Of a DNA stretch of 64,000 nucleotides, positions 17,027 to 25,261 are shown one piece after another; the stretch's first letter is position 1, and every line of letters starts with the position of its first letter. The stretch lies in the NCBI GenBank assembly GCA_964509545.1, contig CAZDXQ010000009.1:1-64000 (forward strand). The letters run 5' to 3'. A program made the translations under genes and the position numbers. The notes below the pieces were generated by a model. The model had not been told where the DNA came from. It saw nothing but the letters and a program-made list of their open reading frames with translations, and made no database searches. The stretch comes from JADJWR01 sp964509545 (GTDB lineage Bacteria; Pseudomonadota; Gammaproteobacteria; Burkholderiales; Burkholderiaceae_F).

Positions 17027-17809
17027 CTATCGGCGCGCCTGCTTGCGGCCGGCGCGCTCGTCCCTGCGCTCGATGATCGCGGCGGCGATGCCGCGCAGGA
17101 TGTCGACCTCGGCATCGGTCGGCCGCGCGCGCGCCAGCAGGCGCCGCAGCCGCGACATCAGTCGCTTCGGCTGCTCCGGATCGAGATAGCCGAGCGCAAC
17201 CAGCGCCTGCTCCAGATGAACGAACATGCCTTCGATGCGGTCCTGGCTGGCGGGCGGATCGCCCGCGAACGGTGTCAGGCGCGGATCGATCGCCGCGCCG
17301 AACAGCGCCAGCCGGCACTCATACGCCGCGACCTGCACCGCCTGCGCCAGGTTCAGCGACGCGGCCTGTGCGTCGGCGGCAATGGCGCAGCAGGCGCTGC
17401 AACGCTCGACGTCGTCGTTCGACAGGCCGCTGCGTTCGGCGCCGAAGACGAAGGCCACGTCGCCGGCTTCGCCGGCAAGGTGCGCCTGCGCCTGCCCCGC
17501 GGCGCTGCGCAGGTCGACGAGCGGCGGGCCGAACTCACGCGCGTAGCCGGTCATGGCGAAGGAAAGGCGCGCGCCTTCGAGCGCGGCAGGCAGCGTGTCG
17601 TGTACGGTGGCCGCGGCAAGCACGTCGGCGGCGTGCGTGGCGAAGGCCAGCGCTTGCTGGTCGGTGCGGAAGTGCGGCTCGCGCGGCGCCACGATCGCCA
17701 GCCTGCGAAAGCCCATGGTGCGGATCGCCCGTGCCGCGGCGCCGACGTTGCCCGGATGGCTCGGCGCCACCAGCACGAAGCGGATTCGGTCCGGGGCAGG
17801 CGCGTTCAT
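17027..17809 (-). CDS. trmJ: tRNA (cytidine/uridine-2'-O-)-methyltransferase TrmJ
   Basis: SPOUT-class RNA methyltransferase acting on the 2'-OH of residue 32 in tRNAs. The 260-residue protein shows PGNVGAAARAIRTMGF near the N-terminus, FGAERSGLSNDDVERC in the middle and SLNLAQAVQV, the three knot-forming motifs. The C-terminal helical extension (about 175-255) is that of TrmJ rather than TrmL. The ATG at 17809 gives MNAPAPDRIRFVLVAPSHPG; upstream frame is shadow. It is divergent from suhB across a region with strong hairpins. Confidence 0.92.
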   Translation of the reverse strand: MNAPAPDRIRFVLVAPSHPGNVGAAARAIRTMGFRRLAIVAPREPHFRTDQQALAFATHAADVLAAATVHDTLPAALEGARLSFAMTGYAREFGPPLVDLRSAAGQAQAHLAGEAGDVAFVFGAERSGLSNDDVERCSACCAIAADAQAASLNLAQAVQVAAYECRLALFGAAIDPRLTPFAGDPPASQDRIEGMFVHLEQALVALGYLDPEQPKRLMSRLRRLLARARPTDAEVDILRGIAAAIIERRDERAGRKQARR

Positions 17810-17886
17810 GTCGTCGGCGCTATGGGTCTCGTCGGCCTGGCGTGGGCGATGCTCGCGCATCCGCCCGCGGTGCGTTCGTCGCGCCT

Positions 17887-17956
17887 GTCAAGGAAACGCA
17901 GGGCCGCCCCGGGTTTCCTTGACCCCGCGGGGGACGGGCCGGGCGCAGCCCGGCCC
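17887..17956. repeat. Dispersed palindromic element plus second hairpin
   Basis: GTCAAGGAAAC at 17887-17897 pairs perfectly with GTTTCCTTGAC at 17913-17923 (11-bp stem, 15-nt loop holding GGCCGCCCCGG). Thirteen bases on, GGGCCGGGC/GCCCGGCCC (17936-17956) forms a 9-bp stem with a 3-nt loop. A related copy of the first part occurs at 54050-54085. Here it lies between the divergent genes trmJ and suhB. Confidence 0.7.
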
Positions 17957-18034
17957 TGGGGCGCTCATTACAATGCACGCAGTCTAGCGGCGCGCAGCGC
18001 GCGCCCTGCTCCTTTCAAAACTCAAAGCCTGCCG

Positions 18035-18847
18035 ATGCATCCGATGCTGAACACGGCCGTGAAGGCGGCCCGCAAGGCGGCGGCGATCATCAATCGCGCC
18101 AGCCTCGACCTCGACCTGATCCGTGTCTCCAGCAAGGGCCAGCGCGACTTCGTCACCGAGGTCGACCGCGCCGCCGAGGCGGCGATCATCGACACGCTGT
18201 CGACCGCCTACCCGCAGCACGGCTTCCTCGCCGAGGAAAGCGGGCACAGCCACGCCGGACGCGAGGCCGAGTACACGTGGATCATCGATCCGCTCGACGG
18301 CACGACCAACTTCATCCACGGCTTTCCGCAGTACGCGGTGTCGATCGGCCTGCGCCATCGCGGCCAGATCACGCAGGCGGTCATCTACGACCCGACGCGC
18401 AATGAGCTGTTCACCGCCAGCCGCGGCCGCGGCGCGTTCCTGAATGACCGTCGCATCCGCGTCTCGCGCCGCGACAGGCTGCGCGAGGCGCTGATCGGCA
18501 CCGGCTTCCCCTTCCGCCAGCTCGACCACCTCGACGAGTACGTGCGCATGTTCCGGCGCATCACCGAAGAGACCGCCGGCATCCGCCGCCCGGGCGCGGC
18601 CGCGCTCGACCTGGCCTACGTCGCCGCCGGACGCCTGGACGGATTCTGGGAGTTCGGCCTGTCGCCGTGGGACATGGCCGCCGGCAGCCTGATCATCCTC
18701 GAGGCCGGCGGCATCATCTCCGACTTCGATGGCGAGGAGCACTACCTCGCCGTCGGCAACGTCGTCTGCGGCGCACCGAAGATCCACGAGCAGCTGCTGG
18801 CGCTGGTGCAGGAAGTCCATCGGCGCGGCAGGCCGGGCGCGGCTTGA
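18035..18847 (+). CDS. suhB: Inositol-1-monophosphatase
   Basis: Mg2+-dependent phosphatase of the FIG superfamily; in E. coli SuhB also takes part in rRNA transcription complexes. The 270-residue protein has the metal-binding motifs EES at 67-69, DPLDGTTNF at 85-93 and the late WDMAAGSLIILEAGG. Start at 18035 (MHPMLNTAVKAARKAAAIIN) is the usual N-terminus. The candidate -10 TACAAT at 17969-17974 lies 60 bp upstream. It sits 33 bp before mutS. Confidence 0.95.
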   Translation: MHPMLNTAVKAARKAAAIINRASLDLDLIRVSSKGQRDFVTEVDRAAEAAIIDTLSTAYPQHGFLAEESGHSHAGREAEYTWIIDPLDGTTNFIHGFPQYAVSIGLRHRGQITQAVIYDPTRNELFTASRGRGAFLNDRRIRVSRRDRLREALIGTGFPFRQLDHLDEYVRMFRRITEETAGIRRPGAAALDLAYVAAGRLDGFWEFGLSPWDMAAGSLIILEAGGIISDFDGEEHYLAVGNVVCGAPKIHEQLLALVQEVHRRGRPGAA

Positions 18848-18880
18848 GGCCATCGTCGGCGCGTCGTACTGCTTCGGGCC

Positions 18881-21505
18881 ATGTCGGACCCTAGGGCTGC
18901 TCCACAGGCAAGCGCGGCAGGTGAAAGGGCGCTCGCCGCCCATACACCGATGATGCAGCAGTACCTGGGCATCAAGGCGCAGTACCCGCACGTGCTGCTC
19001 TTTTACCGCATGGGCGATTTCTATGAGCTGTTCTACGACGACGCCCGGCGCGCTGCCAAGCTGATCAACATCACGCTGACGCAGCGCGGCGCGTCGGCCG
19101 GCGCGCCGATCCCGATGGCCGGCGTGCCGGTGGTCTCGGTCGAGCAGTACCTGGCGCGGCTGGTCAAGCTCGGCGAGTCGGTGGCGATCTGCGAGCAGAT
19201 CGGCGACCCTGCGACAAGCAAGGGGCCGGTGGAGCGCAAGGTGGTGCGCGTGGTCACGCCGGGCACGCTGACCGAACTGTCGCTGCTCGACGCCAAGCGC
19301 GATGCGGCGCTTGCCGCGCTGTTCGGCGACGGCAGGGACGAGGTCGCGCTCGCCTGGCTGGTGCTGGCCAGCGGCGACCTGCGCGTGATGCGCGCCCGGC
19401 GCGAGCAGCTGGCTTCCGAACTGGCGCGCATCGCGCCGTCCGAACTGCTGCTCGCCGACGACGCGCGAACGGCCTCACCCGAAACGGACGCCAGGGTGCA
19501 GCGGCTGCCGCCCTGGCACTTCGACGCCGAGCGCGGCGGGAAGCTGCTGCGCGAACGGCTCGGCGTGGCCACGCTGGCGGCCTTCGGCATCGAGGGCGAA
19601 CCGCTGATGCTGGCGGCCGCAGCCGCCTTGCTCACCTACGCGCAGGACACGCAGCAGACGCCGCTGTCGCACATCACGCGCCTGACCGTCGAGCACGACA
19701 GCGAGTACGTCGGCCTCGATGCGGTAAGCCGGCGCAACCTGGAGCTGACCGACTCGCTGCGCGGCGACGGCGGGCCGACGCTGTTTCGCCTGCTCGACGG
19801 CAATGCCACCGGCATGGGCAGCCGGCGCCTGCGGCACTGGCTGCACCACCCGCAGCGGGACGCGACGATTGCCCGCGCCCGCCAGGCCCTCATCGGGGCA
19901 CTGATCGAAGGCGACCTTGCCGGCCGCGTACAGGCGACGCTGCGCCAGGTGCCGGATCTTGACCGCATCGCCGCGCGCATCGCGCTGGGCAGCGTGCGGC
20001 CGCGCGAACTGGCGGCGCTGCGCGATGCCGCGCCCGCACTGGCCGACCTCGGCGAACTGCTGCGCAACATCGACACGCCGTTGGCGGCGGCATGGCGCGA
20101 GCAAGTCAGGCTGCCGGCTGCGCTCGCCGCTGAACTGGCGCGGGCGCTGCTGCTGGAGCCGGCGGCACAGTTGCGCGACGGCGACGTGATCCGCTCCGGC
20201 TTCGATGCGGAACTGGATGAACTGCGCGCGCTGCGCGACAACGTCGGCCAGTTCCTGCTCGACCTGGAGGCGCGCGAGCGCGGCCGCACCGGCATCGCCA
20301 ATCTGCGCGTCGAATACAACCGCGTGCACGGCTTCTACATCGAAGTCACGCACGGCCAGACCGCCAAGGTGCCCGACGACTACCGCCGCCGGCAGACGCT
20401 GAAGAATGCCGAGCGCTACATCACGCCGGAGCTCAAGCGCTTCGAGGACAAGGCGCTGTCGGCGCAGGAGCGGGCGCGGGCCCGCGAGCGCGAGCTGTAC
20501 GAGGTGCTGCTCGCCCGCCTGCAGCCGGCGGTGCGCGAACTGCTCGCCACCGCCGATGCCGTGGCCAGCGTCGACGCGCTGGCGGCGCTGGCGCGCCACG
20601 CCCAGCGCGCGCGCTGGGTGGCGCCCGAGTTCGTCGATAGCCCAGGGCTGGAGATCCGCGGCGCCCGGCATCCGGTCGTCGAAGACCAGATCGAGCAGTT
20701 CGTCGCCAACGACTGCGTGCTCGGCCCGGGGCGGCGGCTGCTGGTGATCACCGGGCCGAACATGGGCGGCAAGTCGACCTACATGCGCTCGGTCGCGCTG
20801 ATCGCGCTGCTGGCCTACGCGGGCAGCTTCGTGCCGGCGGACTCGGCAAGGCTCGGTCCGATCGACCGCATCCTCACCCGCATCGGCGCCGCCGACGACC
20901 TGGCGCGCGGCGCCTCGACGTTCATGGTCGAGATGACCGAGGCGGCGGCGATCCTGAACCGCGCCACGCAGGCGAGCCTGGTGCTGATGGACGAGATCGG
21001 CCGCGGCACGTCGACCTTCGACGGCATGGCGCTGGCGGCGGCGATCGCGCGCGCGCTGGCCGAAGCCAACCGCTCGCTGACGCTGTTCGCCACCCACTAC
21101 TTCGAACTGACGCAGCTGGCGCAGTGGCTGCCCGAGGTCGCCAACGTGCATGTCGCGGCAGCTCAGGCTCGCGGCAAGGTGGTCTTCCTGCACGAGGTCC
21201 GCGAAGGACCGGCCAGCCAGAGCTATGGTCTGGCGGTGGCGCAGCTGGCGGGCGTGCCGGCGGAAGTGGTGCGGCGCGCACGTGCCCTTCTCACGCAGCT
21301 GGAGCAGCGTGCCGCGGGCGTGCAGCCGCAATTGGATCTGTTTGCGGCCGGCGACGCGGCGCTTGCGGCCGCGCAGATCGAACCACCGCCCGGGCCCGAG
21401 GCCGACGAACTGCGCGAACGGCTCGGCGCGACCGATATCGATGAGCTCAGCCCGCGCGAGGCGCTGGCACTGCTGTACGAGCTGAAGGCGATCGCCGGCC
21501 GCTGA
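18881..21505 (+). CDS. mutS: DNA mismatch repair protein MutS
   Basis: Recognises mismatches and starts methyl-directed repair. The 874-residue protein has the N-terminal mismatch-binding motif with Phe-x-Glu (FYRMGDFYELFYDDA at about 43-57), the connector, lever and clamp domains, and the ATPase with Walker A GPNMGGKS at about 625-632, Walker B LVLMDEIGRGTSTFDG and ATHYFELT. The C-terminal helix-turn-helix dimer region is retained. Full-length and intact, so no mutator phenotype is suggested from this gene. Confidence 0.98.
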   Translation: MSDPRAAPQASAAGERALAAHTPMMQQYLGIKAQYPHVLLFYRMGDFYELFYDDARRAAKLINITLTQRGASAGAPIPMAGVPVVSVEQYLARLVKLGESVAICEQIGDPATSKGPVERKVVRVVTPGTLTELSLLDAKRDAALAALFGDGRDEVALAWLVLASGDLRVMRARREQLASELARIAPSELLLADDARTASPETDARVQRLPPWHFDAERGGKLLRERLGVATLAAFGIEGEPLMLAAAAALLTYAQDTQQTPLSHITRLTVEHDSEYVGLDAVSRRNLELTDSLRGDGGPTLFRLLDGNATGMGSRRLRHWLHHPQRDATIARARQALIGALIEGDLAGRVQATLRQVPDLDRIAARIALGSVRPRELAALRDAAPALADLGELLRNIDTPLAAAWREQVRLPAALAAELARALLLEPAAQLRDGDVIRSGFDAELDELRALRDNVGQFLLDLEARERGRTGIANLRVEYNRVHGFYIEVTHGQTAKVPDDYRRRQTLKNAERYITPELKRFEDKALSAQERARARERELYEVLLARLQPAVRELLATADAVASVDALAALARHAQRARWVAPEFVDSPGLEIRGARHPVVEDQIEQFVANDCVLGPGRRLLVITGPNMGGKSTYMRSVALIALLAYAGSFVPADSARLGPIDRILTRIGAADDLARGASTFMVEMTEAAAILNRATQASLVLMDEIGRGTSTFDGMALAAAIARALAEANRSLTLFATHYFELTQLAQWLPEVANVHVAAAQARGKVVFLHEVREGPASQSYGLAVAQLAGVPAEVVRRARALLTQLEQRAAGVQPQLDLFAAGDAALAAAQIEPPPGPEADELRERLGATDIDELSPREALALLYELKAIAGR

Positions 21506-21583
21506 CGCCGCTCGACGCCATGGTCCGCACCAACAAGCCCGGGCGCAACTCGCCTCGCGGCGCTTGACTTCGAAGACGGTTGC

Positions 21584-22105
21584 TCAGTGCCGGCGTTCGT
21601 CCGCCGGCCGGTGCAGGTCCTGCGGCTCGACGATGCGCAGGAACTGAGGCGGCTGCGGCCGCTCGGCGGCGGCCAGTTCCTCCTCGCTGGCCCGCTCGAC
21701 GCCGCGCACATGCACATCGAAGCGCAGCGCCCAGCCCGCGAGCGGATGATTGCCGTCGAGCACGGCAACGCCTTCGGCGATATCCGTCACCGTGTAGATG
21801 CGCCCATCGGCGCGGCCGGGCAGTCCCTCGTAGCGCATGCCGACCTCGACCTTCGGCCCGAGCTTGCGGCATTCGAGCAGGTGCACGAGCGAAGGGTCGG
21901 CATCGCCGAAGGCGTCGGCCGGCTCCAGCGCCACCGTCGTGCGAAAGCCGGCCTCGTGACCGGCGAGCGCTTCCTCGATGCGCGGAAAGATGTCGTGCGC
22001 GCCGTGCAGATACACCAGCGGCGAGGCCGTCTTCTCCAGCAGCTGACCCTGCGCGTCGTACATCGACACGTCGAGGCTGACCAGGCAACCGTCGGCGATC
22101 TTCAC
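21584..22105 (-). CDS. slyD: SlyD-type FKBP peptidyl-prolyl isomerase
   Basis: A 173-residue prolyl isomerase with an inserted chaperone domain. The FKBP part (about 1-70 and 120-145: DGCLVSLDVSMYDAQGQLLE, YLHGAHDIFPRIEEALAGHE) encloses the insert-in-flap region. Unlike E. coli SlyD the C-terminus has no His/Cys-rich nickel tail, only three terminal Arg/His residues and a few scattered His, so a role in nickel handling is unlikely. The start is GTG at 22105. It is divergent from the RoxA-type gene with only 38 bp between, so the promoters must overlap. Confidence 0.9.
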   Translation of the reverse strand: MKIADGCLVSLDVSMYDAQGQLLEKTASPLVYLHGAHDIFPRIEEALAGHEAGFRTTVALEPADAFGDADPSLVHLLECRKLGPKVEVGMRYEGLPGRADGRIYTVTDIAEGVAVLDGNHPLAGWALRFDVHVRGVERASEEELAAAERPQPPQFLRIVEPQDLHRPADERRH

Positions 22106-22143
22106 GTTGTCATCGGCAATCGGCGATATCCTCGCCCGCGATT

Positions 22144-23295
22144 ATGGCCCCGTCCGTCCTGACCCATCTCGGAGCGCGCTCCGTGGCCTGGTTCATGCGC
22201 GAGGTCTGGCAACGCCGGCCGCTCGTGATCCGGCAGGCGCTGCCCGGCTTTCGTTCGCCGGTCACACGCACGCAGCTGCTGCAACTGGCCCGCCGGGACG
22301 ACGTCGAGTCGCGCTGCGTGAGCGCTTTCGGCGGACGATGGAGCATGCGGCACGGCCCGTTCGATCGCGCGCCGCTTCCTGCCGCAACGCGCAGGCGCTG
22401 GACGCTGCTCGTGCAGGGGCTCGACCTGCACCTGCCCGCGGCGCATGCACTGCTGCAGCGCTTCCGCTTCATCGCCGATGCGCGTCTGGACGACCTGATG
22501 GCCAGTTATGCCACCGACGGCGGCGGCGTCGGTCCGCACGTCGATTCGTACGACGTGTTTCTGCTACAGGCACAGGGCCGGCGCCGGTGGCGCATCAGCC
22601 GGCAGCGCGACCTGGCAGTGGTCGCGGGGCTGCCGCTGAAGATCCTCGCCGACTTCCGGCCGACGGCGCAGTGGGTGCTGGAACCGGGCGACCTGCTCTA
22701 CCTTCCGCCGGGCGTGGCGCACGAGGGCGTGGCGCTCGGCGAGTGCATCACGCTGTCGGTGGGCTTCCGCGCGCCGGCGTGGCAGGAACTGGTCGAGCCC
22801 TGGTTCCTGCAACGTGCCGGGCGCGCGCGGGTCGGCGGCCGCTATGCCGATCCGGCAACGCCGCCGACGCGCCATCCTGGCCGTCTGCCCCCGGCGATGA
22901 TTGCGCAGGCGTGGCAGCGTCTGTCGCGGCTGCAGCCGCGCCGCGCCGACGCCGTCGAGATGCTGCTCGCTCATCTGTCCGAACCGAAGGCACAAGTGAC
23001 CTTCGACCGGCCGCGGCGTCCGCTGCAGCTTTCCGCCTTCGCCGACGAGGCGGCGCGAGGCCGCCTGCGGCTGCATCTGGATCCTCGCAGCCGCTGCCTT
23101 TATTCCGGACGCCGGTTCGCGATCAACGGTGAACTGTCGGCCGTGACGGTCGGCGACAGGGCTCTGGCGGAGCTTGCCGATTCCCGCCGGCTCGACGCCA
23201 AGACGTTGCGCGTCGTACCGGCACCGCTGCTGGCGCAGCTTCACGAATGGTATGTTGCCGGCTGGTTGCAGCGACACCTCCCCGCCACGCGCTGA
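22144..23295 (+). CDS. roxA: Ribosomal oxygenase, RoxA/YcfD-type JmjC protein
   Basis: 2-Oxoglutarate/Fe(II) oxygenase; the E. coli homologue hydroxylates an arginine of ribosomal protein L16. In this 383-residue protein the iron triad is His132 and Asp134 (GPHVDSYDVFLLQ) and His193 (PPGVAHEG). The JmjC barrel covers about 20-210; residues 215-383 match the dimerisation and winged-helix parts, with a late segment RCLYSGRRFAINGELSAVTV. Its stop overlaps the ATG of the next gene (TGATG), so the two are coupled. Confidence 0.92.
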   Translation: MAPSVLTHLGARSVAWFMREVWQRRPLVIRQALPGFRSPVTRTQLLQLARRDDVESRCVSAFGGRWSMRHGPFDRAPLPAATRRRWTLLVQGLDLHLPAAHALLQRFRFIADARLDDLMASYATDGGGVGPHVDSYDVFLLQAQGRRRWRISRQRDLAVVAGLPLKILADFRPTAQWVLEPGDLLYLPPGVAHEGVALGECITLSVGFRAPAWQELVEPWFLQRAGRARVGGRYADPATPPTRHPGRLPPAMIAQAWQRLSRLQPRRADAVEMLLAHLSEPKAQVTFDRPRRPLQLSAFADEAARGRLRLHLDPRSRCLYSGRRFAINGELSAVTVGDRALAELADSRRLDAKTLRVVPAPLLAQLHEWYVAGWLQRHLPATR

Positions 23296-23804
23296 TGAAC
23301 ACCGCCGAAGACCGCAGTTCCGATCCACCGCAGCGCGTGCTGATTGGCTCGCGCGCCGAACTCGCTGCCGCGGTGCTGGTGCTGATCAGCCGCGCGCGGC
23401 GTGAGATGCGCTTCGCTGCGGCCGATCTGTCCGTGCTGGCGCTGGCAGAGGTGCAGCCGGTGGCGGCGCTGCGCCAACTGCTGCTGGCGTACCCGGAAAA
23501 CCGAGTCCGCATTCTCGTCGACGACATGACCTGGCTCGACGCGCGCGCACCGCGCCTGCGCGGCCTGCAACGCGATTTCTCGCATGCGCTGCTGATCCGC
23601 CGTGCCGATCCGCAGGACCCGGTCGAGCAGGACGTGGTGGTCATCGGCGACGAGCGAGACGCGCTGCGGCTGCAGCCGACGATCGGCATCCTGGGCGAAA
23701 TGTGGTGCAACAACGCACCCTTCGCCCAGCCATTGATCGCCGATTTCGATCGCCGCTGGGAACACGCAGCGCATAACCAGGCGGTGCGACCGCTGGGCCT
23801 GTAG
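23295..23804 (+). CDS. Conserved hypothetical protein coupled to roxA
   Basis: A 169-residue protein of a family common in Betaproteobacteria but without known activity. It begins with RVLIGSRAELAAAVLVLISR and contains RILVDDMTWLDARAPRLRGL; overall it looks like half of a phospholipase-D-like fold but without an HKD catalytic motif. No signal peptide or membrane segment. Its ATG overlaps the roxA stop (TGATG at 23293-23297), indicating translational coupling and perhaps a related role. Confidence 0.75.
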   Translation: MNTAEDRSSDPPQRVLIGSRAELAAAVLVLISRARREMRFAAADLSVLALAEVQPVAALRQLLLAYPENRVRILVDDMTWLDARAPRLRGLQRDFSHALLIRRADPQDPVEQDVVVIGDERDALRLQPTIGILGEMWCNNAPFAQPLIADFDRRWEHAAHNQAVRPLGL

Positions 23805-24025
23805 CGCACCTTCTTCGCAGGTGCCTTTCCTGGTCGGTGCGTGCAGACACGCAGCGTCCGAGGCCGCACTGCCTAGGCGCGGACCTCTATTGTCGCCGGT
23901 CCGCCTCCATGCGGCGCCGCAGCATGTACAATCACGTACGCGTTTCGCAGCAATGGAGCCCGCCACGTGCGAGGCCGCTCGCTGGACCGAAAGCGCTCCG
24001 ACAACCCCGAAAGGAATTCCTCGCA

Positions 24026-24397
24026 ATGACCCGATCGCTCATCGTCGCCTCCGTCATGGTTCTCGCGCTCGCCGCCTGCGGCAAGAAGGAAGCGCCCCCC
24101 GCTGCCCCGGCGGCCGCTCCGGCCCCCGTGCAGCAGGCCGTCGAAGCAGCCAAGGACGCCGCCAAGGAAGCCGCGGATGCGCCCAAGCAGGCTGCGGCAC
24201 AGGCCGCCGACGCCACCAAGCAAGCCGCGGAACAGGCGAAGGAAGCGGCCGGCCAGGCCGTAGACAAGGCCAAGGAAGCGGCCGGCCAGGCAGTGGACGC
24301 GACGAAGCAGGCGGCCGCCGACGCGACCGAAAAAGCCAAGGAAGCCGCAGCCCAGGCGGTCGACAAGGCCAAGCAGGCCGCCGCGCCGCAGAAGTAA
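24026..24397 (+). CDS. Ala/Lys-rich repeat lipoprotein
   Basis: A 123-residue lipoprotein: signal peptide with lipobox LAAC (Cys18) followed by a Pro/Ala linker and, from about residue 37, a continuous amphipathic helix built of 11-residue-like repeats (AAKDAAKEAADAPKQAAAQA, AGQAVDKAKEAAGQAVDATK). The pattern resembles LEA-like or apolipoprotein-like helices that lie on membranes or cell-wall polymers. GAAAGGAATT supplies the ribosome binding site for the ATG at 24026. It stands alone between two transcription units and is followed by a strong terminator. The exact role is unknown; envelope stress protection is a guess. Confidence 0.8.
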   Translation: MTRSLIVASVMVLALAACGKKEAPPAAPAAAPAPVQQAVEAAKDAAKEAADAPKQAAAQAADATKQAAEQAKEAAGQAVDKAKEAAGQAVDATKQAAADATEKAKEAAAQAVDKAKQAAAPQK

Positions 24398-24434
24398 CCG
24401 GCAACACGGGAGCGCCGCCGATCAGGCGCGAAGC

Positions 24435-24469
24435 ACGCGGGCTGGCACGACCAGCCCGCGTCGTTTGTC
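24435..24469 (+). terminator. Terminator after the repeat lipoprotein gene
   Basis: An 11-bp perfect stem (ACGCGGGCTGG 24435-24445 / CCAGCCCGCGT 24451-24461) with loop CACGA and a T-rich tail CGTTTGT. It lies between two convergent genes and may serve both. Confidence 0.8.
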
Positions 24470-24474
24470 TGCGC

Positions 24475-25242
24475 TCAGCAGCGCTGCCAGTCCAGACCGT
24501 CGTCCTGATCGGCGATCAGGACGTCATCGTCGGCGCTGCCGATGGCCGTGGCGAGCGCCGCGCGCGCAAGCGAGGGACGGTTGTTGCGCCGGCTGAGGTG
24601 GGCAGCGGCGACCTTGCGCAGCCGGCTCCGGTCGAGCCGGGCGAGCAGCCCGGCGGCCTGTGCATTGGACAGGTGGCCGCGATCACCGAGGATGCGCGCC
24701 TTCAGGAACGGTGGATAGGCTGAATTGCGCAGCAGCTCGACGTCGTGGTTGCATTCGAGCAGCAGCGCGTCGACGCCGGCGAGGGCGGTGAAGATGGGCT
24801 CGCCCGGGGCGCCGACGTCGGTCAGGACGCCGAGGCGGCGGTCGCCGTCGCTGAACACGTACTGCAGCGGCTCGGCCGCGTCATGCGCGACAGGAAACGG
24901 CGCCAGCTGCAACGCACCGATGGCGACGATCTCGCCGGCGACGATCTCGGTGAAATCCGCCTCGAGCGCCGCTGCCTGCGCGGTCCCGCGCGAGCAGTAC
25001 ACGGGCAGCCGCCGCTGCCGCAGCAGCGCCGCCACTCCGCCGACGTGATCGCTGTGCTCGTGCGTGAGCACCACGGCATCGACGTCGTCGACCGCGAGGT
25101 CGAAGCGCGCCAGCCTCAGTCGCAGCTGGCGGCCGTTGAAGCCGTTGTCGAGCAGCACGCGGGTCGTCGTGCCACCGTCGCTGGCCTCGACGATCAAGGC
25201 GTTGCCTTCGCTGCCCGAGCCGAGGCAGCAGAATCGCAGCAC
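24475..25242 (-). CDS. YycJ/WalJ-type metallo-beta-lactamase-fold hydrolase
   Basis: A 255-residue metallo-beta-lactamase-fold protein with the zinc motif THEHSDH (about 58-64), a later DVGAPGEP and ECNHD motifs and the terminal AHLSRRNN. This pattern is that of the YycJ/VicX family, thought to act as a 5'-3' nuclease in mismatch repair or as a phosphodiesterase. The start is GTG at 25242 (VLRFCCLGSGSEGNALIVEA); the open frame upstream overlaps bamC and is shadow. It follows bamC by 19 bp, as in many Betaproteobacteria. Confidence 0.88.
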   Translation of the reverse strand: MLRFCCLGSGSEGNALIVEASDGGTTTRVLLDNGFNGRQLRLRLARFDLAVDDVDAVVLTHEHSDHVGGVAALLRQRRLPVYCSRGTAQAAALEADFTEIVAGEIVAIGALQLAPFPVAHDAAEPLQYVFSDGDRRLGVLTDVGAPGEPIFTALAGVDALLLECNHDVELLRNSAYPPFLKARILGDRGHLSNAQAAGLLARLDRSRLRKVAAAHLSRRNNRPSLARAALATAIGSADDDVLIADQDDGLDWQRC

Positions 25243-25261
25243 CGCGGCGCGCTCCGCGGCT

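Noticed and set aside
16895..18034. Long open frame upstream of and in frame with suhB
   Set aside because: It runs antisense through cysE and trmJ with Arg/Ala/Gly-rich shadow composition; SuhB begins at 18035.
24026..24397. Repeat lipoprotein as histone-like DNA-binding protein
   Set aside because: Ala/Lys-rich repeats resemble histone tails, but the lipobox and signal peptide place it in the envelope, and acidic residues balance the lysines.
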